From: Euzebya sp051004735
Lineage (GTDB): Bacteria > Actinomycetota > Nitriliruptoria > Euzebyales > Euzebyaceae
Direction: 5' to 3'
DNA: 64,000 nucleotides
Assembly: GCA_051004735.1 (NCBI GenBank)
Contig: JBPCKA010000105.1
Location: 31,657 to 95,656, forward strand
This document shows, one piece after another, positions 7,626-16,434 of the stretch. Below the pieces are notes generated by a model, which was given only the letters and a program-made list of their open reading frames with translations, searched no databases and had not been told where the DNA came from. Position 1 is the first letter of the stretch. Each line of letters opens with the position of its first letter. Position numbers and translations under genes: made by a program.

Positions 7626-8780
7626 ATGGAACCGTTGATCGCAGAACCCGCTTCGCTGACCAATGACGAAATCCGGAGGTACTCACGTCATCTGATCATG
7701 CCCAACGTCGGTATGGCAGGTCAGGGACGGCTGAAGGCGGCCAAGGTGCTGGTGGTGGGGACCGGCGGGCTGGGTTCACCCGCGGCGATGTATCTCGCTG
7801 CTGCTGGGGTGGGTGAGATTGGTCTGGTCGACTACGACACGGTGGACGAATCCAACCTGCACCGACAGATCATCCACGGCACCTCTGATGTGGGCAAGCG
7901 CAAGACCGAGTCGGCCAGGGAGACGATTGCGGACCTGAACCCGACGGTGAAGGTCAACATCCATGAGACGATGCTGCGCAGCGACAATGCCCTTCAGATC
8001 ATCGAACCGTATGACCTGGTCATCGATGGCACTGACAATTTCCCCACCCGCTACCTGGTCAACGATGCCTGCGTGATCCTTGGCAAGCCGAATGTCTATG
8101 GCTCCATTTTCCGTTTCGAGGGCCAGTTGGCGGTGTTTTATGACAAGGAAGGGCCGAACTATCGCGACCTGTTCCCCGAGCCGCCGCCACCCGGGATGGT
8201 CCCCTCCTGTGCCGAGGGTGGAGTTTTCGGTGTGCTGTGCGCGACGATCGGCGCTGGTCAGGTCACCGAGGCGTTGAAGCTGATCACCGGCATCGGCACG
8301 CCCTTGATCGGCAGGATGAAGCTGTACGACGCGCTGGAGAACGAATGGCGCACGATCAAGGTTCGCAAGGATCCTGAGGCACAGCCTATCACCACCCTGA
8401 TCGACTATGAGGCGTTTTGCGGCATGCCCTCAAATGATCATGTGAGTCAGCACCAGTCAGCCACGAACTTCGACCTGCAGATCTCTCCCGAGGAGTTTGA
8501 GAAGATCCGGGACCAGGTCACCGTGATCGACGTCCGGGACCCGCACGAGTATGAGATCTCACGAATCGAAGGTTCGACGCTCATCCCACTGGGCGACCTT
8601 GCATCCCGCATGGGCGAGTTGGACTCGGCCGATGACATTGTCTTGCACTGCAAGTCAGGCCAACGCTCCATGCAGGCACTTGAGATCTTGCAGGGGGCGG
8701 GTTTTCGCAAGCTGAAGAACCTGCAGGGTGGCATCAACGGCTACGCCCGACAGGTTGATCAGTCGATCCCGACCTACTGA
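7626..8780 (+). CDS. moeZ: MoeZ-type adenylyltransferase/sulfurtransferase (E1-like plus rhodanese)
   Basis: 384-residue two-domain protein that adenylates and thiolates ubiquitin-like sulfur carriers (MoaD, ThiS, CysO). The E1-like ATP site is VVGTGGLGSPAAMYLAAAG (about 40-60), with ESNLHRQIIH after it. The conserved catalytic cysteine is in MVPSCAEGGVFG (about C195). The C-terminal rhodanese domain (about 285-380) carries the active cysteine in LHCKSGQRS (about C342). Domain order and length match mycobacterial MoeZ. The ATG at 7626 is preceded by TAGCTA 5 bases upstream and no ribosome site. The 3' end overlaps the convergent CBS protein gene by 7 bases. Confidence 0.93.
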   Translation: MEPLIAEPASLTNDEIRRYSRHLIMPNVGMAGQGRLKAAKVLVVGTGGLGSPAAMYLAAAGVGEIGLVDYDTVDESNLHRQIIHGTSDVGKRKTESARETIADLNPTVKVNIHETMLRSDNALQIIEPYDLVIDGTDNFPTRYLVNDACVILGKPNVYGSIFRFEGQLAVFYDKEGPNYRDLFPEPPPPGMVPSCAEGGVFGVLCATIGAGQVTEALKLITGIGTPLIGRMKLYDALENEWRTIKVRKDPEAQPITTLIDYEAFCGMPSNDHVSQHQSATNFDLQISPEEFEKIRDQVTVIDVRDPHEYEISRIEGSTLIPLGDLASRMGELDSADDIVLHCKSGQRSMQALEILQGAGFRKLKNLQGGINGYARQVDQSIPTY

Positions 8781-10090
8781 TCATCCTCTGTGTCCGTCGG
8801 CACCTGTGCCTGGACCCGAACTTCGGTGACCCTGAACGCCGACATGCGGGTCACGACGAAGTCCACCTGACGATAGGTCACGCTGGTTCCGATCGTCGGG
8901 ACCGCACCGGTGGCGTGCTCGATAAACCCAGCGACCGTCTCGTAGGGACCGTCGGGTAGCGAGAGGCCGGTCCGCTCCAGCAACTCGTGGGGCCGCAGCG
9001 TGCCGGGCACCAGCATCTGGCCGTCTGCTCGTCGGCGTAGCCGCCGTGAGGCGCGGTCGGTCTCGTCGTCGAAGTCACCGATCAACTCCTCGACGATGTC
9101 TTCGAGCGCCACCAGGCCGCTGACCGAGCCGTACTCATCAACCACCATGGCGATGTGCTGGCGCTCTGAGCGCATGTCCAGCAACAGATCCTCTATGGGT
9201 CGGGAGTCGGGCACGACCAACGCTGGCCTGGCGAGTCGTACCACACCTCGCCCACTGGTCCACTCACCGCTGAGGATCACGTCTTTGACGGTGACCACCC
9301 CCAGCACCTGATCCAGATCACCCGAGTGGACCGGCAGCCTCGACCTCCCGGTGGTGCGTGCGATCGCCAACACCTCGCTGCGGGTGGCCGAGGCATTGAT
9401 CCCGACGATGTCGCGGCGGGGCACCATCACCGATTCGGCATCGAGGCCGGACAGCTCCAACGCACGTGACAACAACTCCCGCTCGGTTCCGCCGATCGTC
9501 CCCTCCCGTGCACTCTCCCGAAGCACCATCAACAGGTCGGCGGGGGAGTGGGCCACGGCCAACTCCTCCTTGGGTTCGACACCGACCAGACGGACCAGAC
9601 CGTTGGCCATCCCGTTCAGGATCCCGATGACGGGACGGAAAATTGTGACGAACACCCGGAAGGGGCGCGCCAGGATCAAGGCCGATCGTTCGGGATCGGC
9701 GATGGCCCACGACTTGGGAGCCATCTCTCCGACCACCATGTGAAGGAACACGACGATGGCCAATCCGATGCCCACGCCCAGCGGCAGTGCAGCGGATTCC
9801 GGCAGGGGGGTGTAGTCCAGCAGCACGTGTTCGAAGAAGCCGGCCACGAGTGGCTCGGCAACCGCACCCAGACCGAGGCTTGCCATCGTGATCCCCAATT
9901 GGGCGCCCGCCAGCGTCAACGACAGTTCACGCAACCCGGCCAAGGCCGCATCCGCACGTCCGTCGCCCGCATCGGCTAGCTGCTGAATGCGCGTTCGACG
10001 AGCGGCCAGCAACGCGAATTCGGCTGCCACGAACAGCCCGTTGGCGATCAGCAGGGTGAGGGCCACCACCACTCCCACCGGGCCGGTCAC
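8774..10090 (-). CDS. CNNM/CorC-type membrane protein with CBS domains (downstream paralogue)
   Basis: 438 residues. The N-terminal DUF21/CNNM membrane domain has about four helices (residues 1-150, with GAQLGITMASLGLGAVAEP). A CBS pair follows (about 205-330; VMVPRRDIVGI, ILSGEWTSG, DEYGSVSGLVALEDIVEELIGDF), then a C-terminal CorC_HlyC transporter-associated domain. Relatives are linked to Mg2+/Co2+ efflux or cation homeostasis; the old name haemolysin is historical. Its start overlaps the stop of the homologous upstream gene by 4 bases, so the two are co-translated and may form a heteromer. Confidence 0.9.
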   Translation of the reverse strand: MTGPVGVVVALTLLIANGLFVAAEFALLAARRTRIQQLADAGDGRADAALAGLRELSLTLAGAQLGITMASLGLGAVAEPLVAGFFEHVLLDYTPLPESAALPLGVGIGLAIVVFLHMVVGEMAPKSWAIADPERSALILARPFRVFVTIFRPVIGILNGMANGLVRLVGVEPKEELAVAHSPADLLMVLRESAREGTIGGTERELLSRALELSGLDAESVMVPRRDIVGINASATRSEVLAIARTTGRSRLPVHSGDLDQVLGVVTVKDVILSGEWTSGRGVVRLARPALVVPDSRPIEDLLLDMRSERQHIAMVVDEYGSVSGLVALEDIVEELIGDFDDETDRASRRLRRRADGQMLVPGTLRPHELLERTGLSLPDGPYETVAGFIEHATGAVPTIGTSVTYRQVDFVVTRMSAFRVTEVRVQAQVPTDTEDDQ

Positions 10091-11412
10091 GTCGCGCTCC
10101 CGGCCGCCGGGTCGACGGGGGTGAGGACGGTCAGCCTGACAGACTGCACGGCATGCCGCTGCACGGCCAGGACATCCAGGGCCACGTCGGTCAGTTCCAC
10201 CCTGTCACCGACCTGTGGCACGCGTCCGAGGGCCGCCATCACCAACCCACCCACGCTGTCGTGTTCACCGCGGGGCAGGGTGATACCGGTGTCTCGCTTG
10301 ACCTCATCGATTCGCCACGTGCCGGGCAGGCGCCAAGTCCCGTCGGCACGTCTGACGACGGAGCGTTCGATCCCGTCATGCTCGTCCAGGATCTCCCCGA
10401 CGAGTTCTTCGATGATGTCTTCCAGGGTCACGATCCCCGCGGTGCCGCCGAACTCATCAATCACCACGGCCAACTGGGAATGGGCGTCACGCAACACGTG
10501 CAGCACGTCTGACAGGGGAGCGGTCTCCGGCACGGCCAGTTCGGTCTGGGCCAGGGTCCGCACTGCAGTCCTGGGCAGATCCTCGGGGGCGACGTCCAGC
10601 AGTTCCTTGACGCTCACAACTCCACGAACGTCATCCAACCCATCCGGTCCTGTCACGGGAAACCGCGTGTGACCGGACTCGGCGGCGAGCCGGACCAACT
10701 CTTCGCAGGTGGCCGCTTCGGAGATCCAGATGACGTCGGATCGGGATCGCATCGCGTCATCGGCCTTGAGTTCGCGAAACTCAAGTGATCGCTGCAGCAG
10801 GCTGGTGACACCCCGGCCCAGCGCCCCGGACTCCCCCGAAGTCGTGATGATCTGCTCCAGTTCCTCGACGGTCACCGCTTGTGCGATCTCGTCGACTGGC
10901 TCAATCCCGATCAGCCGGATCAGTCCGTTGGCCGCGCTGTCGAACAGACGGATCAGCGGACCGAACAGACGCAGGTACAGCATCTGTCCCCCTGCCAGTG
11001 ACCGGGCCACGTCCTCGGCCTTGGCGATGGCCAGGTTCTTCGGGCCCAGCTCACCAACGACCATCTGGGCAGCCGTGGAGAAGATGAGACCCATGCCCAA
11101 GGCCACCGCCCGAGTGCTGTCCTCGCCCAATCCCAACGGACTGACGATCGGGGACAGCAACGCAGTGAAAACAGGTTCGGCGATGAAGCCCACGGCCAAG
11201 GAGGTGACCGTGATGCCCAACTGCGCGCCGGACAGCGCGAAGGACAATCGTTCGATCATCACCAACGCACGGCCGGCCCGCCGATCACCCGCATCACGTT
11301 GTGTCTCCAGTCGTGAACGTCTGGCGGCGACGAAGGAGAACTCCGCGGCAACGAACCAGGCATTCCCCAGGATCAGGGCCATGACTGCCAGCAACCCCCA
11401 TATCGTCATCAT
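10087..11412 (-). CDS. CNNM/CorC-type membrane protein with CBS domains (upstream paralogue)
   Basis: 441-residue paralogue of the following gene with the same order: DUF21 membrane domain (WGLLAVMALILGNAWFVAAE; GAQLGITVTSLAVGF), two CBS motifs (MRSRSDVIWI; DEFGGTAGIVTLEDIIEELVGEI) and the CorC_HlyC tail. It is the first gene of a two-gene minus-strand operon. The start is one of two adjacent ATG codons (11412 or 11409). No clear ribosome site is visible. The presence of both paralogues in tandem is common in actinobacteria. Confidence 0.9.
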   Translation of the reverse strand: MMTIWGLLAVMALILGNAWFVAAEFSFVAARRSRLETQRDAGDRRAGRALVMIERLSFALSGAQLGITVTSLAVGFIAEPVFTALLSPIVSPLGLGEDSTRAVALGMGLIFSTAAQMVVGELGPKNLAIAKAEDVARSLAGGQMLYLRLFGPLIRLFDSAANGLIRLIGIEPVDEIAQAVTVEELEQIITTSGESGALGRGVTSLLQRSLEFRELKADDAMRSRSDVIWISEAATCEELVRLAAESGHTRFPVTGPDGLDDVRGVVSVKELLDVAPEDLPRTAVRTLAQTELAVPETAPLSDVLHVLRDAHSQLAVVIDEFGGTAGIVTLEDIIEELVGEILDEHDGIERSVVRRADGTWRLPGTWRIDEVKRDTGITLPRGEHDSVGGLVMAALGRVPQVGDRVELTDVALDVLAVQRHAVQSVRLTVLTPVDPAAGSAT

Positions 11413-11493
11413 GGGAGGAAGGGGCCAGGGGTGACCGAGACATTCATGAGCGCCCAGTGTCCATGTCCGGGAGTGGACTCGCAGGTGCCGCGT

Positions 11494-13482
11494 TCACGCC
11501 GGGCCCGGTTGCGCAGGCTCGGGTGGTCCGGACCCGCCGGGCGGAGGTGACGGGTTTCCCGGTTCGGGCTGGGGGGTCGGGGCGGGGGGCGGCGGGGGCA
11601 CGTTAGGGGTGGGCGCCGGCGGTGGGGAGGTGGCCGAGACGGGTGATGGCTGCTCGGCGGGTTCCTCCGCTGGGAGTGGTGAGGCAGACGGGTCTGGACT
11701 TGAACCCCCGCCGGTCCCGAACTCGACCACACGCGGCTCGGGCAGATAGCTGGTTGTGAAAGTCTGGACATCTCGCCGGCCATCGGTGTAGGTCACCTCA
11801 CGAGTGACATCCACGGTGAAACCATCCCTGCCTCCCTGAACGACCCGCTCCTGCCCCAGGGGCAGATCGGGGTTGGCGACGCGCTGTTCTGGCGGGGGTC
11901 GGAAACCTCGTCGATCACCGGTGGTGGTCTGAACCTGGGCATAGGTCGTTGAGTACAGCGATACGGTGATGGAGGTATCGGTGTAGCTGGTGTCGATCAG
12001 TAACCCGTGCGGGGAGTCGTTGCGGAAGCGCAGGTCGATCGGGGGGTCGAAGTTCAGGGTTGCTTCACGGCCCTCCGGGTACCGCGAGATGTAGTAGCTG
12101 TGCGGTTTGAACTCCTGGATCTCATAGCCGGCGAAGAAAACGGCGTTGAACAGGGTGGTGGTGAACTGGCTGACCCCACCTCCGATCTCCTCCACGAACT
12201 CCCCGCCCGAGATGGCGCCCCCATCGACGAAGCCTTCGGCCCGAGTGCGTCGACCGACCAGTGCGTTGAGCGATACCGATTCGCCAGGCATGACCACCGT
12301 GCCATCCACCAGATCTGCCATCAGGTGGATGTTCGTCACCCGTCCCTGGCAGCAGGGATGCTCCGTCGTGAAGGTCGCCACCTGCTGCCGTATGCCCAAC
12401 TGACCGGCTGTGGCCGTGGACAGGTCGGGTTGTGTCACCCGGCCCCTCAACACAGCGGTCCGCGCCCCTTCGCCGATTGCCACCTCCAGTACCTGCTGCG
12501 CGGTCATCCGTGGGTCAAAGGCGAATCCCGACGTTGCGTCAACTAGGCTGACGCCACGACTTGACACCACAAATGTTGCGTCCTGGGCCTGCACCGACAG
12601 TGAGGCGATGGTGTCGGCGTCGACCGCGCTGGTCAGCGCATCCTCATCGATCACCAACCCCACGTCAGCATTCTGATCACCCGCCACAGGCTGCACCCTG
12701 GCGCGCAGCATCCTGCCGATCTGGTCGCCCGAAAACGTCAGCGTCGTGGAACCGCCGGTCAGCGTGACCGGTGCGCTGACGGCCTGGGCAGCGGTGGCGG
12801 ACAGTTCGTCCAGCTGCGCCTCGCTCAGCCGTGGCACGCTGATCATGATGGGAACCTCGACCACCCGAACCGTCGGGTCGGCCAAGGCAGCAAGCACTGC
12901 CGTTCTCAGCACGTCAACCTGGATGACCGGTCCTGGCGGTGGTGGCACGACCCGGACATGGCCCGAGGTGAACTGCACGGTGCTTTGGACCGGGGGCAGG
13001 TTCAGGTCGCGACCGATGCGTGACAGCCAGGTCAGGAAAGCCTCCTGGTCGAAGGTCTCCACCGGCGCCGCGACCGGGTCGCTGACTGTGGCCCGCAGAT
13101 GGTCCCACAGCGCCGCGAAGGGATTGGCCTGCCGTCCCCGCCGGAGCAACGACTGCACCGTCGCGTCGATGTCCAGCGCATACCCCATCTCCGCAGCGGT
13201 GGCTCCGACACGAAGCGGTGCGCTGCGGGCCTCAATGACGCGTTCCCGACGCTGTTCGGCGATGTCCGCCACCGCCTGGCGCAGGGCGGGCTCTTCCATC
13301 CCGCCCACCGCAACATTGGAGACGACCAGACCTGGCAATGCGCCCGGTCGTGTCGATCGGAAGGCGAACAGACCGGCTGTCGCTGCGGTGAGCAGGGCCA
13401 GCACCGTGGCGAGCACTACCCATGCCGCTCGGTGCCTGGCAGAGGGTCGGCGTCGCCTGCCAGGCGTGGAACGAGAGGTCAT
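11494..13482 (-). CDS. VanW/YoaR-like cell-wall protein with G5 domain
   Basis: 662-residue membrane-anchored wall protein. One N-terminal helix (about 17-40, AAWVVLATVLALLTAATAGLFAF) is followed by two YoaR-type putative peptidoglycan-binding repeats (about 45-330). The VanW domain covers about 360-500, with the motifs HPCCQGRVTNIHLMADLVDG, FVEEIGGGVSQFTTTLFNAV and HSYYISRYPEGREATL. A G5-like region follows (LGQERVVQGGRDGFTVDVTREV), then a long Pro/Ser-rich tail. ATG at 13482 is chosen because the membrane segment follows directly and a TACATT hexamer lies 10 bases upstream. The frame stays open to 13650, overlapping the divergent M23 gene. The exact activity of VanW domains is unknown. Confidence 0.88.
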   Translation of the reverse strand: MTSRSTPGRRRRPSARHRAAWVVLATVLALLTAATAGLFAFRSTRPGALPGLVVSNVAVGGMEEPALRQAVADIAEQRRERVIEARSAPLRVGATAAEMGYALDIDATVQSLLRRGRQANPFAALWDHLRATVSDPVAAPVETFDQEAFLTWLSRIGRDLNLPPVQSTVQFTSGHVRVVPPPPGPVIQVDVLRTAVLAALADPTVRVVEVPIMISVPRLSEAQLDELSATAAQAVSAPVTLTGGSTTLTFSGDQIGRMLRARVQPVAGDQNADVGLVIDEDALTSAVDADTIASLSVQAQDATFVVSSRGVSLVDATSGFAFDPRMTAQQVLEVAIGEGARTAVLRGRVTQPDLSTATAGQLGIRQQVATFTTEHPCCQGRVTNIHLMADLVDGTVVMPGESVSLNALVGRRTRAEGFVDGGAISGGEFVEEIGGGVSQFTTTLFNAVFFAGYEIQEFKPHSYYISRYPEGREATLNFDPPIDLRFRNDSPHGLLIDTSYTDTSITVSLYSTTYAQVQTTTGDRRGFRPPPEQRVANPDLPLGQERVVQGGRDGFTVDVTREVTYTDGRRDVQTFTTSYLPEPRVVEFGTGGGSSPDPSASPLPAEEPAEQPSPVSATSPPPAPTPNVPPPPPAPTPQPEPGNPSPPPGGSGPPEPAQPGPA

Positions 13483-13492
13483 GGTGTCGCCA

Positions 13493-13498
13493 AATGTA
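13493..13498 (-). promoter_or_regulatory. -10 hexamer TACATT for the VanW gene
   Basis: Read on the minus strand, TACATT is followed by 10 bases and then the ATG at 13482, with only a weak GGCGAC in between. Likely a leaderless or very short leader start. Confidence 0.4.
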
Positions 13499-13590
13499 GT
13501 GGCCCCTGTCCGTTCGCCTCGTTGATCTTCACCGCTTGCAGAGGTACACAGGACAGGTCTTCCCCGTGACAACCCTATTACTCGTGCCGT

Positions 13591-13604
13591 GAATCCGTGG
13601 ATTC
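13591..13604. promoter_or_regulatory. Palindrome GAATCC GT GGATTC over the M23 gene start
   Basis: A perfect 6+6 inverted repeat with a 2-base centre. The centre plus the following G forms the GTG proposed as start of the M23 peptidase gene. It lies in the divergent region between two cell-wall genes and could be an operator. Confidence 0.3.
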
Positions 13605-14955
13605 GCCGGCTTGCCCTGCCGTTACGGATGGTCGATTGCGTCACCTTCACCCCCTCCTCAGTGCCTTCTTAGGTGCACTGCACTCACGCAGAGTCCGACG
13701 ATCACTGGTTTTGTTGCTGACCTTGGCTGTGGCGTTCAGCGCCCTGCCCACACTGGTGCCGTTTGCCCTGGCAGCCAGTCCCGAGGAGGCACGCATCGCA
13801 CAGACGCGGGCGCAACTTCAAGCGGTGCGGGCAGAACTTGGCGACGCACGGGACAATGCCGAGACAGACCAGGTCGCCCTGGAAGACGCCGATCGCCAAC
13901 TGCGGGCCGCGTTTGACGCGGTGGAGGCAGCCTCCCAGGCAGTCGCCCGTCAGCAGACGGCCGTGGATGACGCTGAGAGCCGTCTGATTGACGCCCAGGA
14001 CGATCTGGCGGTCCAGCGCGCACGAATGGCCGACCGGGTTGCGCGGATGTACCGCCAGGCCCGCCCCGACGCGGTGATCGCCGTGCTGGGGGCCGCCACC
14101 GTCACCCAGGCGGTCCAGCAAAGTGCCTACATGACCGCGATCGGACGCGAAGACCGTGCGTTGGTCGAGACCCTGGACAACAGCCAACGACGGGTCGAGG
14201 CAGAGGAACGCGCCCTTGGGGCCGAGCAGGTCGCCATGGGACGCGTCCTGACCGAACAGGAAGCGCTGCTGGTCGAGGTCGAGGAGATCCGTGGCGACCG
14301 CGTATTGGTCGCCGCCGCCAGCGCCGACCTGGTGGCCCGATTGCAGGCGCGTGAGGATCACCTGGAGGATCAGGCAGACCAGCTGGACCGCCTGATCGCT
14401 GAACGCGAGGCGGCGGCCGCAGCCGCAGCCGCAGCCGCAGCAGCCCAGGCCCAGGCGGCTGCACGGACCCAGGCCAGCAGGGCTCCCAGCGGTCAGACGG
14501 CTGCAGCAGCCGGGGGATCTTCCAGCGGTAGTGCCGAGGAGCCGGCGGCAGCGCCGGCCCAAGAAGCTCCTGCGGCCCCGGTACCCAGCGGGGGCGGTTT
14601 CTCCTGGCCCACGTCAGGCACCGTGACCAGTGAGTTCGGTCAGCGCGGTGGCCGACTGCACGCCGGTATGGACATCGCGAACGGGCAGGGGACCCCGGTC
14701 GCCGCGGCCAAGGGCGGAACGGTCATCCATGCCGGAACGCAGAGCGGGTACGGCAACCTGGTCCTGATCTCTCACGGAGGGGGATTTGTGACCGCCTATG
14801 CCCACCTGTCATCGATCGCGGTCAGCAACGGGCAGTCGGTGTCAACCGGGACCTATCTCGGTGGCATGGGGTGTAGCGGCAGTTGCACGGGCACGCATCT
14901 GCACTTCGAGATCCGCACCAGCAGTGGGGCGGTCAACCCGCGCAACTACCTGTAG
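13597..14955 (+). CDS. Secreted M23 peptidase with coiled-coil (EnvC/NlpD-like)
   Basis: 452 residues with the start uncertain: the GTG at 13597 is the longest option, and the signal-type helix (RSLVLLLTLAVAFSALPTLVPFALA, ending near residue 60) could begin from a later codon. A long coiled coil follows (about 62-275, Glu/Ala/Arg rich), then an Ala/Pro linker. The peptidase domain (about 335-452) keeps the zinc motifs HAGMDIANG, AHLSS and HLHFEIR. Such proteins cut peptidoglycan cross-bridges or activate amidases during division. It is divergent from the VanW gene and convergent with the LCP gene. Confidence 0.9.
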   Translation: MDSPACPAVTDGRLRHLHPLLSAFLGALHSRRVRRSLVLLLTLAVAFSALPTLVPFALAASPEEARIAQTRAQLQAVRAELGDARDNAETDQVALEDADRQLRAAFDAVEAASQAVARQQTAVDDAESRLIDAQDDLAVQRARMADRVARMYRQARPDAVIAVLGAATVTQAVQQSAYMTAIGREDRALVETLDNSQRRVEAEERALGAEQVAMGRVLTEQEALLVEVEEIRGDRVLVAAASADLVARLQAREDHLEDQADQLDRLIAEREAAAAAAAAAAAAQAQAAARTQASRAPSGQTAAAAGGSSSGSAEEPAAAPAQEAPAAPVPSGGGFSWPTSGTVTSEFGQRGGRLHAGMDIANGQGTPVAAAKGGTVIHAGTQSGYGNLVLISHGGGFVTAYAHLSSIAVSNGQSVSTGTYLGGMGCSGSCTGTHLHFEIRTSSGAVNPRNYL

Positions 14956-14963
14956 GGCTTCGC

Positions 14964-14980
14964 CGAGCTCGCTGCGCTCG
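14964..14980. terminator. Hairpin between convergent M23 and LCP genes
   Basis: CGAGC (14964-14968) can pair with GCTCG (14976-14980) in the 37-base gap between the two stop codons. It is short and without a T-run; a possible bidirectional terminator. Confidence 0.35.
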
Positions 14981-14992
14981 CGATCGGACGGC

Positions 14993-16417
14993 CTATCCGC
15001 AGGATTCGGGGACCGGTGCGGCTCCGACCGGAATCTCCTGCGCGGCGCCTGGATCCTCGGTGATCGGTGGTGGTGGTGGCTGGCTGAAGTCAGCGCCGGG
15101 CCCCACCACCAGCACGACGTCGTCGATGGCGTCGGTCTGGCTGATTGTTGCCCCGGGTATCTGATCGGCGACCAGTTGCGCGGCCGCCGAGAGTCCCGGC
15201 GCGTGCCGCACGATTGTGCTGGGCACGGGTTCGGAGTTGCCGATCGCGGTGATGGAGAAACCGCGTGCAGTAAGGAAGTCGCGGGCCTGGGCGGCAAGCC
15301 CCTCGGCTCCCGTGCCGTTCAGGACCTGGATCGGTACATCTCCTGGCTGAATGGCCGACACATCGGGTGCGGTGGGCACCTGTAGAATGGACCCGTCGGC
15401 AAACGAGCTGAACAGGGGCGCGGCCAGGCCCAGGTCGGGCACCAGCACGGCTGCGCCGTCGATGTTGGCCGCGTTTGCCGGGACGGTATAGGTCGCCAGC
15501 CCGGCGACCGCCAACCCCCGGGCAGCCCGGGTCAGCCGGGCTAGATCCAATAGCCCCAGGCCCTCATCAGCGACCAACGAACGACCCGCTGAACCCGCCA
15601 CGCGAAACAGGCGAGGGATGTTGACCACGGTCGACGGCGACACCACCTCCTCGGCCAGTTCCTTCAGAAACCGCTGCTGCCGGGCAATCCGCCCGAGGTC
15701 GGAATCGACATGTCGCGCTCTGACGAAACCGACGGCCTGTGTTCCGTTCAGGATCTGGCATCCTGCCGGAAGGTTGACCCCGGCGAACTCATCAACCAGC
15801 GGTTGGTCCAGGAAGATCGGTACACCGCCGACGGCGTCGACGATCTGGACGAAACCGAACAGGTTGACCTCGACATAGTGATCGATGGTGATACCGGTCA
15901 GGGCCGTGACGGACTGCACCAGACATGACGGTCCAACACGTGCGTAGGCGGCGTTGATGCGGCCCTGCTGACCGTCGCAGGCGGTGACGAACAGGTCTCG
16001 CGGAAACGACAGCATGGCGGCCCGACCGCCGTCCACGCTCAGCAGGAAGATGGTGTCCGTCCGACGACCGTCCACTGCTTCGGTCCCAAGCTCGAGGAGT
16101 TGTTCCGGCGTGAACCCATCCCGGCTGTCAGACCCCACCACAAGGACGTTCAATGCCCCGACGCCCTGTCCCAACCCGTCTACAGCCTGCCGATTGATCT
16201 GGCTGGATGCGTATACCCCCAGACCACCGGAGAGCAGGGCAAGGGCGAGAAGGCCGAACACGGCGAAGTTGAATGCCGCGCTCAGCGCGCCGCCAAAGGA
16301 CAGTCGGCGGTGACGACCGCGCATCGCCGGGCCGAACGCTTCGTCCTGGCTGGACGGGCGATCCCCCGCCCATCGCTCCCCATAGGTGCGGTCGATTGAA
16401 TCGTAGTCCTGGCTCAT
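14993..16417 (-). CDS. LCP (LytR-CpsA-Psr) family protein with LytR_C domain
   Basis: 474 residues. LCP proteins transfer lipid-linked glycopolymers to peptidoglycan on the outer face of the membrane. A cytosolic N-terminus of about 35 residues is followed by one helix (FNFAVFGLLALALLSGGLGVY). The LCP domain (about 85-280) has the core motifs VGSDSRDG, RRTDTIFLLSVDG, SFPRDLFV, the INAAYARVGP region and FVRARHVDSDLGRIARQQRF. The C-terminal LytR_C domain (about 365-450) starts IQVLNGTGAEGLAAQARDFL. It lies 17 bases after the hyuB-like gene, at the end of a minus-strand run that begins with a ParA-like ATPase. Confidence 0.92.
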   Translation of the reverse strand: MSQDYDSIDRTYGERWAGDRPSSQDEAFGPAMRGRHRRLSFGGALSAAFNFAVFGLLALALLSGGLGVYASSQINRQAVDGLGQGVGALNVLVVGSDSRDGFTPEQLLELGTEAVDGRRTDTIFLLSVDGGRAAMLSFPRDLFVTACDGQQGRINAAYARVGPSCLVQSVTALTGITIDHYVEVNLFGFVQIVDAVGGVPIFLDQPLVDEFAGVNLPAGCQILNGTQAVGFVRARHVDSDLGRIARQQRFLKELAEEVVSPSTVVNIPRLFRVAGSAGRSLVADEGLGLLDLARLTRAARGLAVAGLATYTVPANAANIDGAAVLVPDLGLAAPLFSSFADGSILQVPTAPDVSAIQPGDVPIQVLNGTGAEGLAAQARDFLTARGFSITAIGNSEPVPSTIVRHAPGLSAAAQLVADQIPGATISQTDAIDDVVLVVGPGADFSQPPPPPITEDPGAAQEIPVGAAPVPESCG

Positions 16418-16434
16418 CTGGGAACGTGTCCGTA

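Noticed and set aside
13483..13690. Possible c-di-AMP (ydaO-type) riboswitch upstream of the wall peptidase
   Set aside because: Wall-hydrolase genes in actinobacteria often have one, so both strands were read for its conserved blocks; they were not found.
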